Source: Caryophanales bacterium UBA6331 (GTDB taxonomy: Bacteria > Bacillota_I > Bacilli_A > RF39 > UBA660). Taken from it: 5,840 bases of DNA. Below, in pieces: positions 1 through 5,751 of the stretch (the stretch's first letter is position 1; each line of letters starts with the position of its first letter). The position numbers were made by a program, and so were the translations under genes. Location: NCBI GenBank assembly GCA_002438065.1, contig DJSP01000059.1, positions 1-5,840 on the forward strand, read 5' to 3'. The notes beneath the pieces are model-generated. The model was not told the origin of the DNA. It searched no databases and worked only from the letters and a program-made list of their open reading frames with translations.

Positions 1-22
1 ATTTACATTTAATTTACATTTA
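1..22. repeat. Two perfect tandem copies of an 11-bp AT-rich unit
   Basis: The unit ATTTACATTTA occurs at 1-11 and again at 12-22, followed by a partial, degraded copy. It lies just downstream of the last gene of the operon and runs into the window edge, so the full copy number cannot be seen. In such AT-rich DNA it may be a simple slippage repeat. No hairpin that would serve as the operon terminator is visible in bases 1-44. Confidence 0.5.
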
Positions 23-44
23 CATTTTTATACTTTATTAATTT

Positions 45-449
45 TTATCTAGATCTTCTTGAACGTATTTCATTCGTAGGCTGTTGCTGCATTTTTTTAA
101 GTTCTATTTTTTTAATTTCTTGTACTAAAAGCCTAATATTTCGCATGTAATAATTAAGTTCAGTTTTAGTAAAATAATCAGCATATAAATTGAATATCAT
201 ATTACTTAAATTACTTAATTCATTTAAAATAAGGGTCCCATCAGTATCAGTTCCTTCATTATCAATAAAAATTAATATTTTAGAAACTAATTTAGAAAAA
301 TCAAAATTAATATTAGATTTAATAAATATTTTAATTATTCTTTCATCTACTATAGATACTTCCATATTATTTAAAGTTAATGGATAGCTAAAGAAATCAA
401 ATGATTCTTTAAATTTATATTTTTTCTTATTTTTATATAACTTGTACAT
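45..449 (-). CDS. Hypothetical 134-aa protein, last visible gene of the der-trmD operon
   Basis: I do not recognise this family. The N-terminus is very basic (MYKLYKNKKKYKFK), the middle (about residues 25-65) looks like mixed strand and helix, and residues about 73-118 read as a long amphipathic helical stretch rich in L, N, K and Y. It ends in a Gln-rich then Arg/Ser tail (QQQPT...RSRRSR). No signal peptide or membrane segment is apparent, so it is probably cytoplasmic. The ATG lies 3 nt after the trmD stop, and a GGGGGA stretch inside the end of trmD serves as a possible SD, so it is almost certainly co-transcribed and coupled to trmD. The basic ends and the context suggest nucleic acid or ribosome contact, but that is inference only. 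Confidence 0.75.
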   Translation of the reverse strand: MYKLYKNKKKYKFKESFDFFSYPLTLNNMEVSIVDERIIKIFIKSNINFDFSKLVSKILIFIDNEGTDTDGTLILNELSNLSNMIFNLYADYFTKTELNYYMRNIRLLVQEIKKIELKKMQQQPTNEIRSRRSR

Positions 450-452
450 AAT

Positions 453-1118
453 TTAATCCCCCATTAAATCATTTCTTTTTTCCCTTGTTACTCTTATTTT
501 TTCGTTATAGCGATATTCATCTATTTTTTGATGATTACCAGAAAGTAAAATGCTTGGTACTTTCATACCTCTATATTCTTCTGGTTTAGTGTATGTTGGA
601 TAATCAAGTAAATTATCATTAAAACTTTCACTTGCTAAGCTATCTTTATTAATAACTCCACTAATTAATCTTACAATGGAATCAGTTATCATCATGGCTG
701 GTAACTCACCACCTGTTAATACAAAATCACCAACACTGATGATTTCATCGGCTAGTAATTTTATTCTTTCATCAAATCCTTCATAATGGCCACAAATTAT
801 TATTAAATGTTTTTTAGTACTTAATTCTTTGGCTTTAGCTTGTTTATAGGTTGTGCCAGTTGGATCCATAATTATTATGTATGAATCTTCCGTTTTAATA
901 GCGTCTATCGCTTCATAAATAGGCTCACATCTTAAAACCATTCCTGCTCCTCCACCATAAGGAGTATCATCAACCATTTTATTATTTAAGGGTGAATAAT
1001 CACGAAAATTAATTATTTCTATCTCTACCTTTTTTTCCTTAATAGCTCTTTTAATAATAGATTCAGTTAGAAAACCATCAAACATATTAGGAAATAAACT
1101 TAATATACTTATTTTCAT
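453..1118 (-). CDS. trmD: tRNA (guanine-37-N1) methyltransferase TrmD
   Basis: TrmD uses S-adenosylmethionine to methylate G37 next to the anticodon, which prevents +1 frameshifting. The 221-aa product shows family signatures in order: an N-terminal ISILSLFP strand, DDTPYGGGAGMV at about 50-61, DPTG at 85-88, CGHYEGFDERI at 109-119, SVGDFVLTGGELPA at 128-141 (the trefoil-knot SAM site), LLDYPTYTKPE at 170-180 and LLSGNH at 191-196. It is somewhat shorter at the C-terminus than the roughly 240-250 aa common in the family. The position of the catalytic Asp of the E. coli enzyme (Asp169, in EDSF) appears to be Glu164 here (SESF), while the conserved Arg is kept as R150. The ATG overlaps the rimM stop as ATGA, and no strong SD is seen, so translation probably depends on coupling. 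Confidence 0.97.
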   Translation of the reverse strand: MKISILSLFPNMFDGFLTESIIKRAIKEKKVEIEIINFRDYSPLNNKMVDDTPYGGGAGMVLRCEPIYEAIDAIKTEDSYIIIMDPTGTTYKQAKAKELSTKKHLIIICGHYEGFDERIKLLADEIISVGDFVLTGGELPAMMITDSIVRLISGVINKDSLASESFNDNLLDYPTYTKPEEYRGMKVPSILLSGNHQKIDEYRYNEKIRVTREKRNDLMGD

Positions 1119-1591
1119 AACATTAACCCGCTTACATCTTTAACATAAAACTTTTTATTTACTTTATCTATCTTTTCATAAAAACCTTTAAGGGGAATAT
1201 AAAATTTATTATTTACTTTAATTAAAGGATTAATTTTATTATCATCATAATCGGTTATTATACCTATTTCTTCATTATTAGATATTACTTTATAATCAAT
1301 TAATTCGCTTATTAAATATTCTTCTTCTAATAAATTTAAATCTTCTTTAGCAAAATACACATCGTTACCAATCAAATCTTCAATATCATTAATGTCTTTG
1401 ATGTTATCAAGTTCTACTAAATAGTTATTTTTATGAAAACGAACACCTGTTATTTCATAGTTTCTCTCTTTAATTATAAGATGGTTATGAATTTTAAATA
1501 CTCTATCTGGCATTTCAAATTTAGATACTATTTTAAGTTCCCCTTTAATACCAAATGTATTAACTATTTTACCTATATAAATTTTTTTCAA
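1115..1591 (-). CDS. rimM: 16S rRNA processing / 30S maturation factor RimM
   Basis: RimM binds ribosomal protein S19 and helps mature the 3' domain (head) of the 30S subunit. The 158-aa product has the N-terminal RimM barrel signature GKIVNTFGIKGELK (7-20) and the region LIGNDVYF (73-80). The PRC-barrel domain starts near residue 90 with EYLISELIDYKV and ends with the typical YIPL...KVNKKFYV..VSGL segment. The length is slightly below the usual 165-180 aa. The start is a TTG (1589-1591): an AGGTGA SD, which contains the TGA stop of the upstream gene, lies 6 nt before it, and the protein aligns from its first residues. The gap to the upstream gene is 6 nt, and the stop overlaps the trmD start by 4 nt. 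rimM next to trmD is the classical arrangement. Confidence 0.95.
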   Translation of the reverse strand: MKKIYIGKIVNTFGIKGELKIVSKFEMPDRVFKIHNHLIIKERNYEITGVRFHKNNYLVELDNIKDINDIEDLIGNDVYFAKEDLNLLEEEYLISELIDYKVISNNEEIGIITDYDDNKINPLIKVNNKFYIPLKGFYEKIDKVNKKFYVKDVSGLML

Positions 1592-1597
1592 ATTTTA

Positions 1598-2269
1598 TCA
1601 CCTACTTGTTATTCCAATGTAATTATCTATTATTAATGAATCAAACATATTATTGTAAGTTTTTAAACTATTTTTATTATTAATGTAGTAGCCAATAACA
1701 ATATTTTCTTCTCTTAATTTATTTAGTTTTATTTTATCATAATATTCAATATTGTAACTCTTAAAGTCTGATTTAATAAAGTAAAATCCTAAGTTAAATC
1801 CTTTATGTTTGGTTATAACTTCTCCTACAATATAATTTTCACGATGCTTATTTAACCACATTATTATTTTAATGTCAGTTGATAATAAAGCAAATTTGCC
1901 GGAATAATTATCTAATAAATTAAATAACGTTTCATTTTTAGTATGTATTTTTAAACTTAAAATAATGGGAACATCTTTGGTTAGTTCTAAGGCTTCAGAT
2001 AATTTAGGAATATGATAAAAAGATAAATAAGATATTTCATCATAAGTCATATCTTTAATGTTATCTTTTTGATTTTGAATTCTGGTTAAACAATCATCTT
2101 CACAAATAATTAATTCTTTATCTTTAGTTTCACATACGGTTAGATAGATGGCTTTATTTTTACGAATAGCTACTTTTATTGCTTCTAAGGTGTTTTCATA
2201 AACATTTTTATTATCGTAAATTCCTTTATAAACAAAATAACGATTTTTTAAAAACGATAAATCTTTCAT
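1598..2269 (-). CDS. Glycerophosphodiester phosphodiesterase-fold protein, probably catalytically inactive
   Basis: The 223-aa product follows the layout of a GDPD TIM barrel: a first strand, then ENTLEAI (25-31), a TKDKELIICEDDCLTRI segment (48-64) matching the family's TKDG-LVV-HD-L-RT block, DMTYDEIS (73-80), PIILSLKI (101-108), and C-terminal YYINN (194-198) and DSLIIDNY (210-217) matching WTVN and DGIITD. The key residues are altered. The catalytic HR is YK (14-15), the metal-binding E and D of IELDV are Y42 and T44, the catalytic His of HD is E57, and the metal-binding Glu of IELK is S105. No signal peptide is seen. The ATG overlaps the upstream methyltransferase stop by 4 nt (ATGA), with GGTGGTGA as SD. 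The reading frame is intact, so this looks like a retained pseudoenzyme with a binding or structural role rather than a decaying gene. Its ligand is unknown. Confidence 0.8.
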   Translation of the reverse strand: MKDLSFLKNRYFVYKGIYDNKNVYENTLEAIKVAIRKNKAIYLTVCETKDKELIICEDDCLTRIQNQKDNIKDMTYDEISYLSFYHIPKLSEALELTKDVPIILSLKIHTKNETLFNLLDNYSGKFALLSTDIKIIMWLNKHRENYIVGEVITKHKGFNLGFYFIKSDFKSYNIEYYDKIKLNKLREENIVIGYYINNKNSLKTYNNMFDSLIIDNYIGITSR

Positions 2270-2988
2270 CTTTCACCACCAAGTTCATACATTAGGATGC
2301 TAGCGGACACTCCAGCATTAAGGCTTTCGCATAAAGGATTCATAGCAAGTTTTAAATTTTGATCGGCAAGAGCTTTAACGCTTTCTTTTACGCCACTAGC
2401 TTCAGAGCCAATAATTATAGCATGCTTATTATTTTCCTTTTGAGGGCTAACTCCGGTAACTACATCTGTTGAATAAATTTTATAGCCATTATTTTTTAAG
2501 ATATAAATATATTTTTCGATATCATCTATTATTACATTTATATTAAAAAGCATTCCTTCACTGGATCTTATAACTTTTCCGTTATATACATCAACACACT
2601 CTTTTGATAAAATAATTGTTTGATAATTAAAGGCAACTGCTGAACGAATTATTGTTCCTAGATTTCCGGGATCTTTGATATCATCTAACATGACCACATT
2701 GCCAACTATTTCGTTATTATTTTTAATTTTACAAACTGCTAATTCCTTAGGACTACTTGTTTGATCTGATAGTTTTTTCATAACTTTTTCTGATACATAA
2801 GTTGCTTCCACTCCATAAATATTTGATGTTCCTTCAAGCAAGAATAATTCTAAAACTATGTTCTTTTTTAATGATTCTTCAACTAAATGTTTTCCTACAG
2901 CAAGAAACTTATTATTAATTTTACGATACTTTTTATCATGTAATTTGGCTATTTCTTTTATTCTTTCATTATTTACTGATTCAATCAT
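2266..2988 (-). CDS. SpoU/TrmH-family RNA 2'-O-ribose methyltransferase (23S rRNA type)
   Basis: The 240-aa protein has an N-terminal substrate-binding domain (about 1-90; NERIKEIAKLHDKKYR, then FLAVGKHLVEESL as in L30e-like SpoU substrate domains). The SPOUT catalytic domain follows. Motif 1 is VMLDDIKDPGNLGTIIRSA (99-117, with N109 and R115), then NGKVIRSSEGMLFNI (136-150), motif 2 IIIGSEASGV (191-200), and motif 3 MNPLCESLNAGVSASILMYE (216-235). These knot motifs bind SAM and transfer methyl to a ribose 2'-OH. The family includes TsnR, RlmB and B. subtilis YsgA, and the exact nucleotide target cannot be read from sequence. The start overlaps the upstream hydrolase stop as ATGA. An AAGGAG SD lies 11 nt before the ATG, a rather long spacing. 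The ribosome-linked neighbours fit an rRNA target. Confidence 0.92.
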   Translation of the reverse strand: MIESVNNERIKEIAKLHDKKYRKINNKFLAVGKHLVEESLKKNIVLELFLLEGTSNIYGVEATYVSEKVMKKLSDQTSSPKELAVCKIKNNNEIVGNVVMLDDIKDPGNLGTIIRSAVAFNYQTIILSKECVDVYNGKVIRSSEGMLFNINVIIDDIEKYIYILKNNGYKIYSTDVVTGVSPQKENNKHAIIIGSEASGVKESVKALADQNLKLAMNPLCESLNAGVSASILMYELGGER

Positions 2989-3620
2989 TTATTATTTAAC
3001 TCCTTTCTTGCTTGTTTGTAATAGGGATAATATTTAGCTACTTCATTCCAAAATGCGGGGGAATGATCCATATGTTTAAAGTGACATAGTTCATGAACAA
3101 TTACATAATCTATTAAATTAACATCTTTAGTAATTAGTTCGGTATTTAAAGTTACGGTCATGCTACCTTTGTTGCAAACTCCCCATCTAGTTTTCATTTT
3201 ACGAACTCTTAAGGTAAACTCTGGCAAAGTATCAAACATACTCATTATTCGTTCTAATCTAACTTTAAAAACATCATAACATAGACTATAAATATAATTT
3301 ATGGCATCTTCTTCACTTTTAGCATAAATATAATTATTATCTATAAATGTTTTATCGCTTTCTATTAGAGATAATTCATCCCCTAAATACATTATTTTAT
3401 TAGGTTTTAATTTATTTACCTTAAGTTTATTATTAGCTTTAATTATAAAGGCTTTATTATCATTTATTATTTTTAATATTTCTTTATTGGTTGTATAAAA
3501 ATTAGCAGATACTTCTATTTTATTTTCTTCTTTTATTCTTAAGTATAGATTTTTAATTCGTTTACGATTAACAATTATTTCATATTCTTCATTATCAATT
3601 AAAATTTTATTATTCATCAT
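2985..3620 (-). CDS. Zinc metallohydrolase of the YgjP/DUF45 (M48-like) family
   Basis: The C-terminal half carries the family hallmarks (numbering from the ATG at 3620): RWGVC (145-149, where RWGSC is usual), then a TVTLNTELI strand. The zinc helix is IDYVIVHELCHFKHMDHSPAFW, with HELCH at 176-180 and a third ligand at H186, followed by PYYKQARKEL at the end. The N-terminal part matches the family's strand-rich region (YEIIVNRKRIKNLYLRI). Members are predicted metal-dependent proteases or hydrolases with poorly known substrates. The frame is open to a GTG at 3626, and a second ATG lies at 3617. I chose the ATG at 3620 as the more usual codon, though no start here has a convincing SD. It overlaps the end of der by 11 nt, so it is probably translated by coupling. 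No signal peptide is seen, so it is presumably cytosolic. Confidence 0.9.
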   Translation of the reverse strand: MMNNKILIDNEEYEIIVNRKRIKNLYLRIKEENKIEVSANFYTTNKEILKIINDNKAFIIKANNKLKVNKLKPNKIMYLGDELSLIESDKTFIDNNYIYAKSEEDAINYIYSLCYDVFKVRLERIMSMFDTLPEFTLRVRKMKTRWGVCNKGSMTVTLNTELITKDVNLIDYVIVHELCHFKHMDHSPAFWNEVAKYYPYYKQARKELNNK

Positions 3621-4926
3621 CGCCACTACGATTAGTAAATTTAAAGATTATAGGAGTACCAGTAAAGTCAAAGTTTTCTCTTATTTGATTTTCTAAATAT
3701 CTTTCATAACTAAAATGAACTAAATTTTTATTGTTAACAGAAAATTCAAATTTAGGTGGCTTGGTTCCGGTTTGATGAACAAAGTATATTTTTAAACGTT
3801 TTCCTTTATAAGAAGGTGGTTCATGAATTAGAACTGCTTCTCTTATTACATCATTTAAAACACTAGTTTTAACACTTCTTGTTAGTCCTTCATAGGCTTT
3901 AATTACTTCTGGCATTAATGTATGAATTCTTGATTTTGTTTTACTTGATAAGAATACGATTGGTGCATACGGAGCAAATTGGAAGTTATTTCTAATTAAT
4001 TTAGTCCATGTTTTAATTGCTTCATCTTTATTATCTATTAAATCCCATTTATTTACACATATGACAAGGGCTTTACCAGCATCAATAGCATATGAAGCAA
4101 TATGTTTATCATGTTCAATTATTCCTTCTTCGGCATTTAAGACAAGAACACAGACATCTGATCTTTCGATTGCTTTAAGACTTCTAAGTAAACTGTATTT
4201 TTCAATATTTTCATAAATCTTGCCTTTTTTACGCATACCAGCTGTATCAATTACGATATAGTCGTTTTTTTCATATGTAAAACGAGAATCAATAGCATCG
4301 CGAGTAGTTCCAGCAACGTTTGATACTATTGAACGTTCTTCATTTAATAAGGCATTTACTAAACTACTTTTTCCGACATTAGGTCTACCAATAAGGGAAA
4401 ATTTTAAAGTTGCATCATCTTCTTCAGTTGTATAGGGATTAAAGTCCTTAGTAATAGCATTTAATAACTCTTTAATTCCTTTATTATGTTCAGCTGATAC
4501 GGGATAATAAGCGTCAAATCCAAGTTCATAATAATTATAAACGTTGTTATTCATATGTTTTTCATCTAATTTATTTACAGCAACTATTACTTCTTTATTG
4601 CTCTTTTTAAGAAGACTAGATATTAATAAATCATTACTTGTTAAATCTTCTTTACCATCTATAACAAATACGATTAAATCTGATTCATCAATAGCAAGTT
4701 CGGCTTGCATTTTAATGTTTTCATTAAATGTTGCTTTTTCTAAATCAATTCCACCAGTATCTATTAAATTAAAACTTTTATCTTCATAGTTCACTATTCC
4801 ATAGATACGGTCTCTAGTAACACCCGCTTGATCATCAATTATAGATTTCTTTTCATTTATTAATCTATTAAATAATGAACTCTTTCCAGTATTTGGTCTT
4901 CCAATTAAGGATACTGTTTTTCGCAT
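3610..4926 (-). CDS. der: Ribosome-assembly GTPase Der (EngA)
   Basis: Der is an essential tandem GTPase that binds the 50S subunit during late assembly. The 438-aa length is typical. G domain 1 shows GRPNTGKS (9-16), the TRDR switch (37-40), DTGG (56-59), NKLD (118-121) and SAE (144-146). G domain 2 shows GRPNVGKS (180-187), TTRD (207-210), DTAGMRKKGK (227-236), NKWD (292-295) and SSK (327-329). The KH-like C-terminal domain (about 350-432) includes QTGTKPPKFEFSVN, YERYLENQIRENFDFTGTPI and the final R. It is the first gene of the operon. The ATG has a moderate SD (GAAGTGA) upstream. The 80-nt leader region holds a possible promoter next to the terminator of the preceding gene. Confidence 0.98.
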   Translation of the reverse strand: MRKTVSLIGRPNTGKSSLFNRLINEKKSIIDDQAGVTRDRIYGIVNYEDKSFNLIDTGGIDLEKATFNENIKMQAELAIDESDLIVFVIDGKEDLTSNDLLISSLLKKSNKEVIVAVNKLDEKHMNNNVYNYYELGFDAYYPVSAEHNKGIKELLNAITKDFNPYTTEEDDATLKFSLIGRPNVGKSSLVNALLNEERSIVSNVAGTTRDAIDSRFTYEKNDYIVIDTAGMRKKGKIYENIEKYSLLRSLKAIERSDVCVLVLNAEEGIIEHDKHIASYAIDAGKALVICVNKWDLIDNKDEAIKTWTKLIRNNFQFAPYAPIVFLSSKTKSRIHTLMPEVIKAYEGLTRSVKTSVLNDVIREAVLIHEPPSYKGKRLKIYFVHQTGTKPPKFEFSVNNKNLVHFSYERYLENQIRENFDFTGTPIIFKFTNRSGDDE

Positions 4927-4953
4927 AATTAATCACTTCTTTTTCTAATCCAT

Positions 4954-4962
4954 ATATTATCA
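4954..4962 (-). promoter_or_regulatory. Possible extended -10 promoter of the der operon
   Basis: On the minus strand the motif TGATAATAT can be read as an extended -10 (TG-n-TAATAT) or as GATAAT, about 28 bases before the der ATG. No convincing -35 is present: the best stretch, TTACTT within the upstream terminator stem, matches only about half the consensus. Its placement between the terminator of the preceding gene and der supports it, but the match is modest. Confidence 0.4.
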
Positions 4963-4971
4963 TAAAATAGG

Positions 4972-5004
4972 CAAAATAAAAAGTAAGTTTTGTTTGCTTA
5001 CTTT
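4972..5004 (-). terminator. Intrinsic terminator of the 134-aa gene upstream of der
   Basis: On the minus strand AAAGTAAG (4997-5004) pairs perfectly with CTTACTTT (4980-4987). The result is an 8-bp stem with a 9-nt loop CAAACAAAA, followed by a T-rich tract TTATTTT. It starts 4 nt after the stop codon of the gene at 5009-5413. The stem is AT-rich, so termination may be incomplete and some read-through into der is possible. Confidence 0.7.
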
Positions 5005-5008
5005 GAAT

Positions 5009-5413
5009 TTAACTAAAATGTTTTTGATGTTCTTCGTATAATCTTTGAGTTATAAATGAACTATTTGCATACTGATTCACAATATCTTGTAAACATTCTT
5101 TTATAAACATTGATATTATTATCAATCTTGTATTATTTTTAGGAACACTATTTGCATAGTTTGTAAAGATTTGTGATTCTTCTTGAATAATATAGGAACA
5201 AATATTATTAAAATCATTTCTAAATTCTAATTGTGCTAAGTTTAGAATATGGTTATATAAATTAGTTATTTTATTAAACAATTCAGTAAAATCTATAGCA
5301 TAATGATTAGAAATTTCATTTAATTGTTCTTCTATAAATTGTTTTCTTAAATTAAGATATCTTGATAATTCATTTATGTTTTCAATATTTATTTTGGAAT
5401 AGTCTATATGCAT
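5009..5413 (-). CDS. Hypothetical 134-aa helical protein, single-gene transcript
   Basis: I do not recognise this family. The sequence is rich in N, I, L, E and Q with few glycines and prolines (one Pro, in VPKNN near residue 91), which suggests an almost all-helical protein. Residues about 8-40 look like a charged amphipathic helix or short coiled coil (LSRYLNLRKQFIEEQLNEIS). Further helices lie around 42-65, 66-88 and 95-130. No signal peptide or clear membrane segment is visible. The ATG is preceded by a strong GAGAGGGG SD 8 nt away and by a good promoter, and the gene ends in its own terminator, so it is transcribed alone. It diverges from the small-peptide locus to its right. A function cannot be assigned. 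Confidence 0.8.
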   Translation of the reverse strand: MHIDYSKINIENINELSRYLNLRKQFIEEQLNEISNHYAIDFTELFNKITNLYNHILNLAQLEFRNDFNNICSYIIQEESQIFTNYANSVPKNNTRLIIISMFIKECLQDIVNQYANSSFITQRLYEEHQKHFS

Positions 5414-5444
5414 AGCTTACACCCCTCTCAATTAATTGTTTCCT

Positions 5445-5472
5445 ATTATAACATAATTAAAATTAATTGCAA
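5445..5472 (-). promoter_or_regulatory. Extended -10 promoter of the 134-aa helical-protein gene
   Basis: On the minus strand a perfect extended -10, TGTTATAAT (hexamer at 5445-5450), is preceded after a 16-bp spacer by TTGCAA (5467-5472), which matches four of six -35 positions. Transcription would start near 5438 and leave a leader of about 25 nt containing the GAGAGGGG SD. This is one of the two best promoters in the window and would make the gene independent of its neighbours. Confidence 0.75.
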
Positions 5473-5517
5473 CCATTTGTTTGATAATATTTTTTATGAA
5501 ATTTCGTTTATTTTACA

Positions 5518-5547
5518 TTGACTACATCAAACTCTATTTGTTATAGT
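5518..5547 (+). promoter_or_regulatory. Near-consensus sigma-A promoter of the small-peptide transcript
   Basis: TTGACT (5518-5523) and TATAGT (5542-5547) are separated by 18 bp, and each hexamer is one base from consensus. The predicted start falls around 5554-5556, at the GGAACAT that opens the long inverted repeat. The promoter lies in a 203-nt intergenic stretch and diverges from the promoter at 5445-5472. Confidence 0.75.
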
Positions 5548-5555
5548 TTTACTCA

Positions 5556-5585
5556 GGAACATTTAATTGTTAGGGTGATTACCTT
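5556..5585 (+). repeat. 5' arm of a long imperfect inverted repeat flanking the small ORF
   Basis: This arm starts with GGAACAT and ends with TGATTACCTT. It is complementary to 5752-5786. Pairing in RNA would give blocks of 7, 5, 5 and 10 Watson-Crick pairs plus two G-U pairs, with a 6-nt bulge (GTCCAA at 5768-5773) on the 3' side and one bulged G on this side. The arm begins where the predicted transcript begins, so the mRNA's two ends would pair with each other. Confidence 0.8.
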
Positions 5586-5609
5586 TTTTCAAACTATAAT
5601 GAAAGAAGG
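5582..5609 (+). promoter_or_regulatory. Leader hairpin that sequesters the Shine-Dalgarno of the small ORF
   Basis: CCTTTTTTC (5582-5590) pairs with GAAAGAAGG (5601-5609) as nine consecutive pairs, one of them G-U, around the loop AAACTATAAT. The paired 3' side contains most of the SD (AGAAGGAG, 5604-5611). The first four bases of the 5' side also belong to the long inverted repeat, so opening or closing the end-to-end duplex could change SD access. The loop contains TATAAT, which as DNA resembles a -10, but it has no matching -35. Confidence 0.65.
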
Positions 5610-5616
5610 AGATGTT

Positions 5617-5694
5617 ATGAGTAAAAAAGATTGTCTAATTTTTATATTACTTATAATAATCATTTTATTGATAATCGTTATTTTAGTAAAATGA
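5617..5694 (+). CDS. 25-aa hydrophobic peptide, candidate type I toxin
   Basis: The peptide begins MSKKDC and continues as an unbroken run of I, L, V and F from residue 7 to 24, ending in a single Lys. This is one predicted transmembrane helix with a charged N-terminus, so the product should sit in the cell membrane. The start is set by a strong AGAAGGAG SD (5604-5611) five nt before the ATG. An in-frame ATG at 5599 would add six residues but has no SD before it. A two-codon ORF (5612-5620) overlaps the start but sits too close to the SD. A strong promoter, an SD-blocking hairpin, pairing of the transcript ends and a terminator surround it. That arrangement is typical of type I toxins, whose small hydrophobic peptides damage the membrane when overproduced. 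The sequence does not match Fst, TxpA, Ibs or other families I know, so toxicity is inference. It could instead be a small membrane regulator. Confidence 0.7.
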   Translation: MSKKDCLIFILLIIIILLIIVILVK

Positions 5695-5698
5695 CAAT

Positions 5699-5722
5699 TT
5701 GAGGTAAAAAAAATCACCTCAA
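5699..5722 (+). other. Hairpin in the 3' UTR of the small-peptide transcript
   Basis: TTGAGGT (5699-5705) pairs perfectly with ACCTCAA (5716-5722) around a 10-nt loop of mainly A. It begins 4 nt after the stop codon of the small ORF. It is not followed by a T tract on the plus strand, so it is unlikely to terminate this transcript. It may stabilise the mRNA or serve as a contact site for an antisense RNA. Confidence 0.5.
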
Positions 5723-5738
5723 CAGGGAGTTTTGGTGA
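5706..5738 (-). terminator. Possible intrinsic terminator on the minus strand, end of the antisense RNA
   Basis: Read on the minus strand, TCACC (5734-5738) pairs with GGTGA (5714-5718), with an inner AAC/GTT helix around a TCCCT loop. It is followed directly by eight T residues (5706-5713). This is the classic order for an intrinsic terminator. No gene on the minus strand needs it, which suggests a short non-coding transcript. Confidence 0.55.
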
Positions 5739-5751
5739 ATCAACTTTTTAT

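Noticed and set aside
190..387. Plus-strand ORF of 65 codons
   Set aside because: It lies wholly within the opposite strand of the 134-aa gene, has low complexity and no SD, and is a shadow.
1433..1636. Plus-strand ORF of 67 codons
   Set aside because: It lies opposite rimM and the end of the GDPD-like gene, has a biased composition (F, Y, N) and no SD, and is a shadow.
1598..2269. Decaying pseudogene of a GDPD
   Set aside because: The frame is intact and coupled to both neighbours, and the fold signatures are kept. A pseudoenzyme is more likely than a degenerating gene.
4544..4789. Plus-strand ORF of 81 codons
   Set aside because: It lies inside der on the other strand, and its Ser/Leu-rich translation is typical of an antisense shadow.
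45..4926. A Mycoplasma-type genetic code (TGA as Trp)
   Set aside because: Several genes end at TGA with correct overlaps, and the conserved Trp residues in Der and in the hydrolase RWG motif are TGG.
5498..5505. Palindrome GAAATTTC as an operator between the divergent promoters
   Set aside because: It is only 8 bp in AT-rich sequence with no extended symmetry, so it is likely by chance.
5595..5600. A second promoter, since TATAAT is a perfect -10
   Set aside because: No acceptable -35 lies at 16-18 bp. The motif is the loop of the leader hairpin, and a transcript from it would begin inside the SD.
5599..5694. A 31-aa version of the small peptide from the upstream in-frame ATG
   Set aside because: There is no SD before 5599, whereas the ATG at 5617 has AGAAGGAG at ideal distance.
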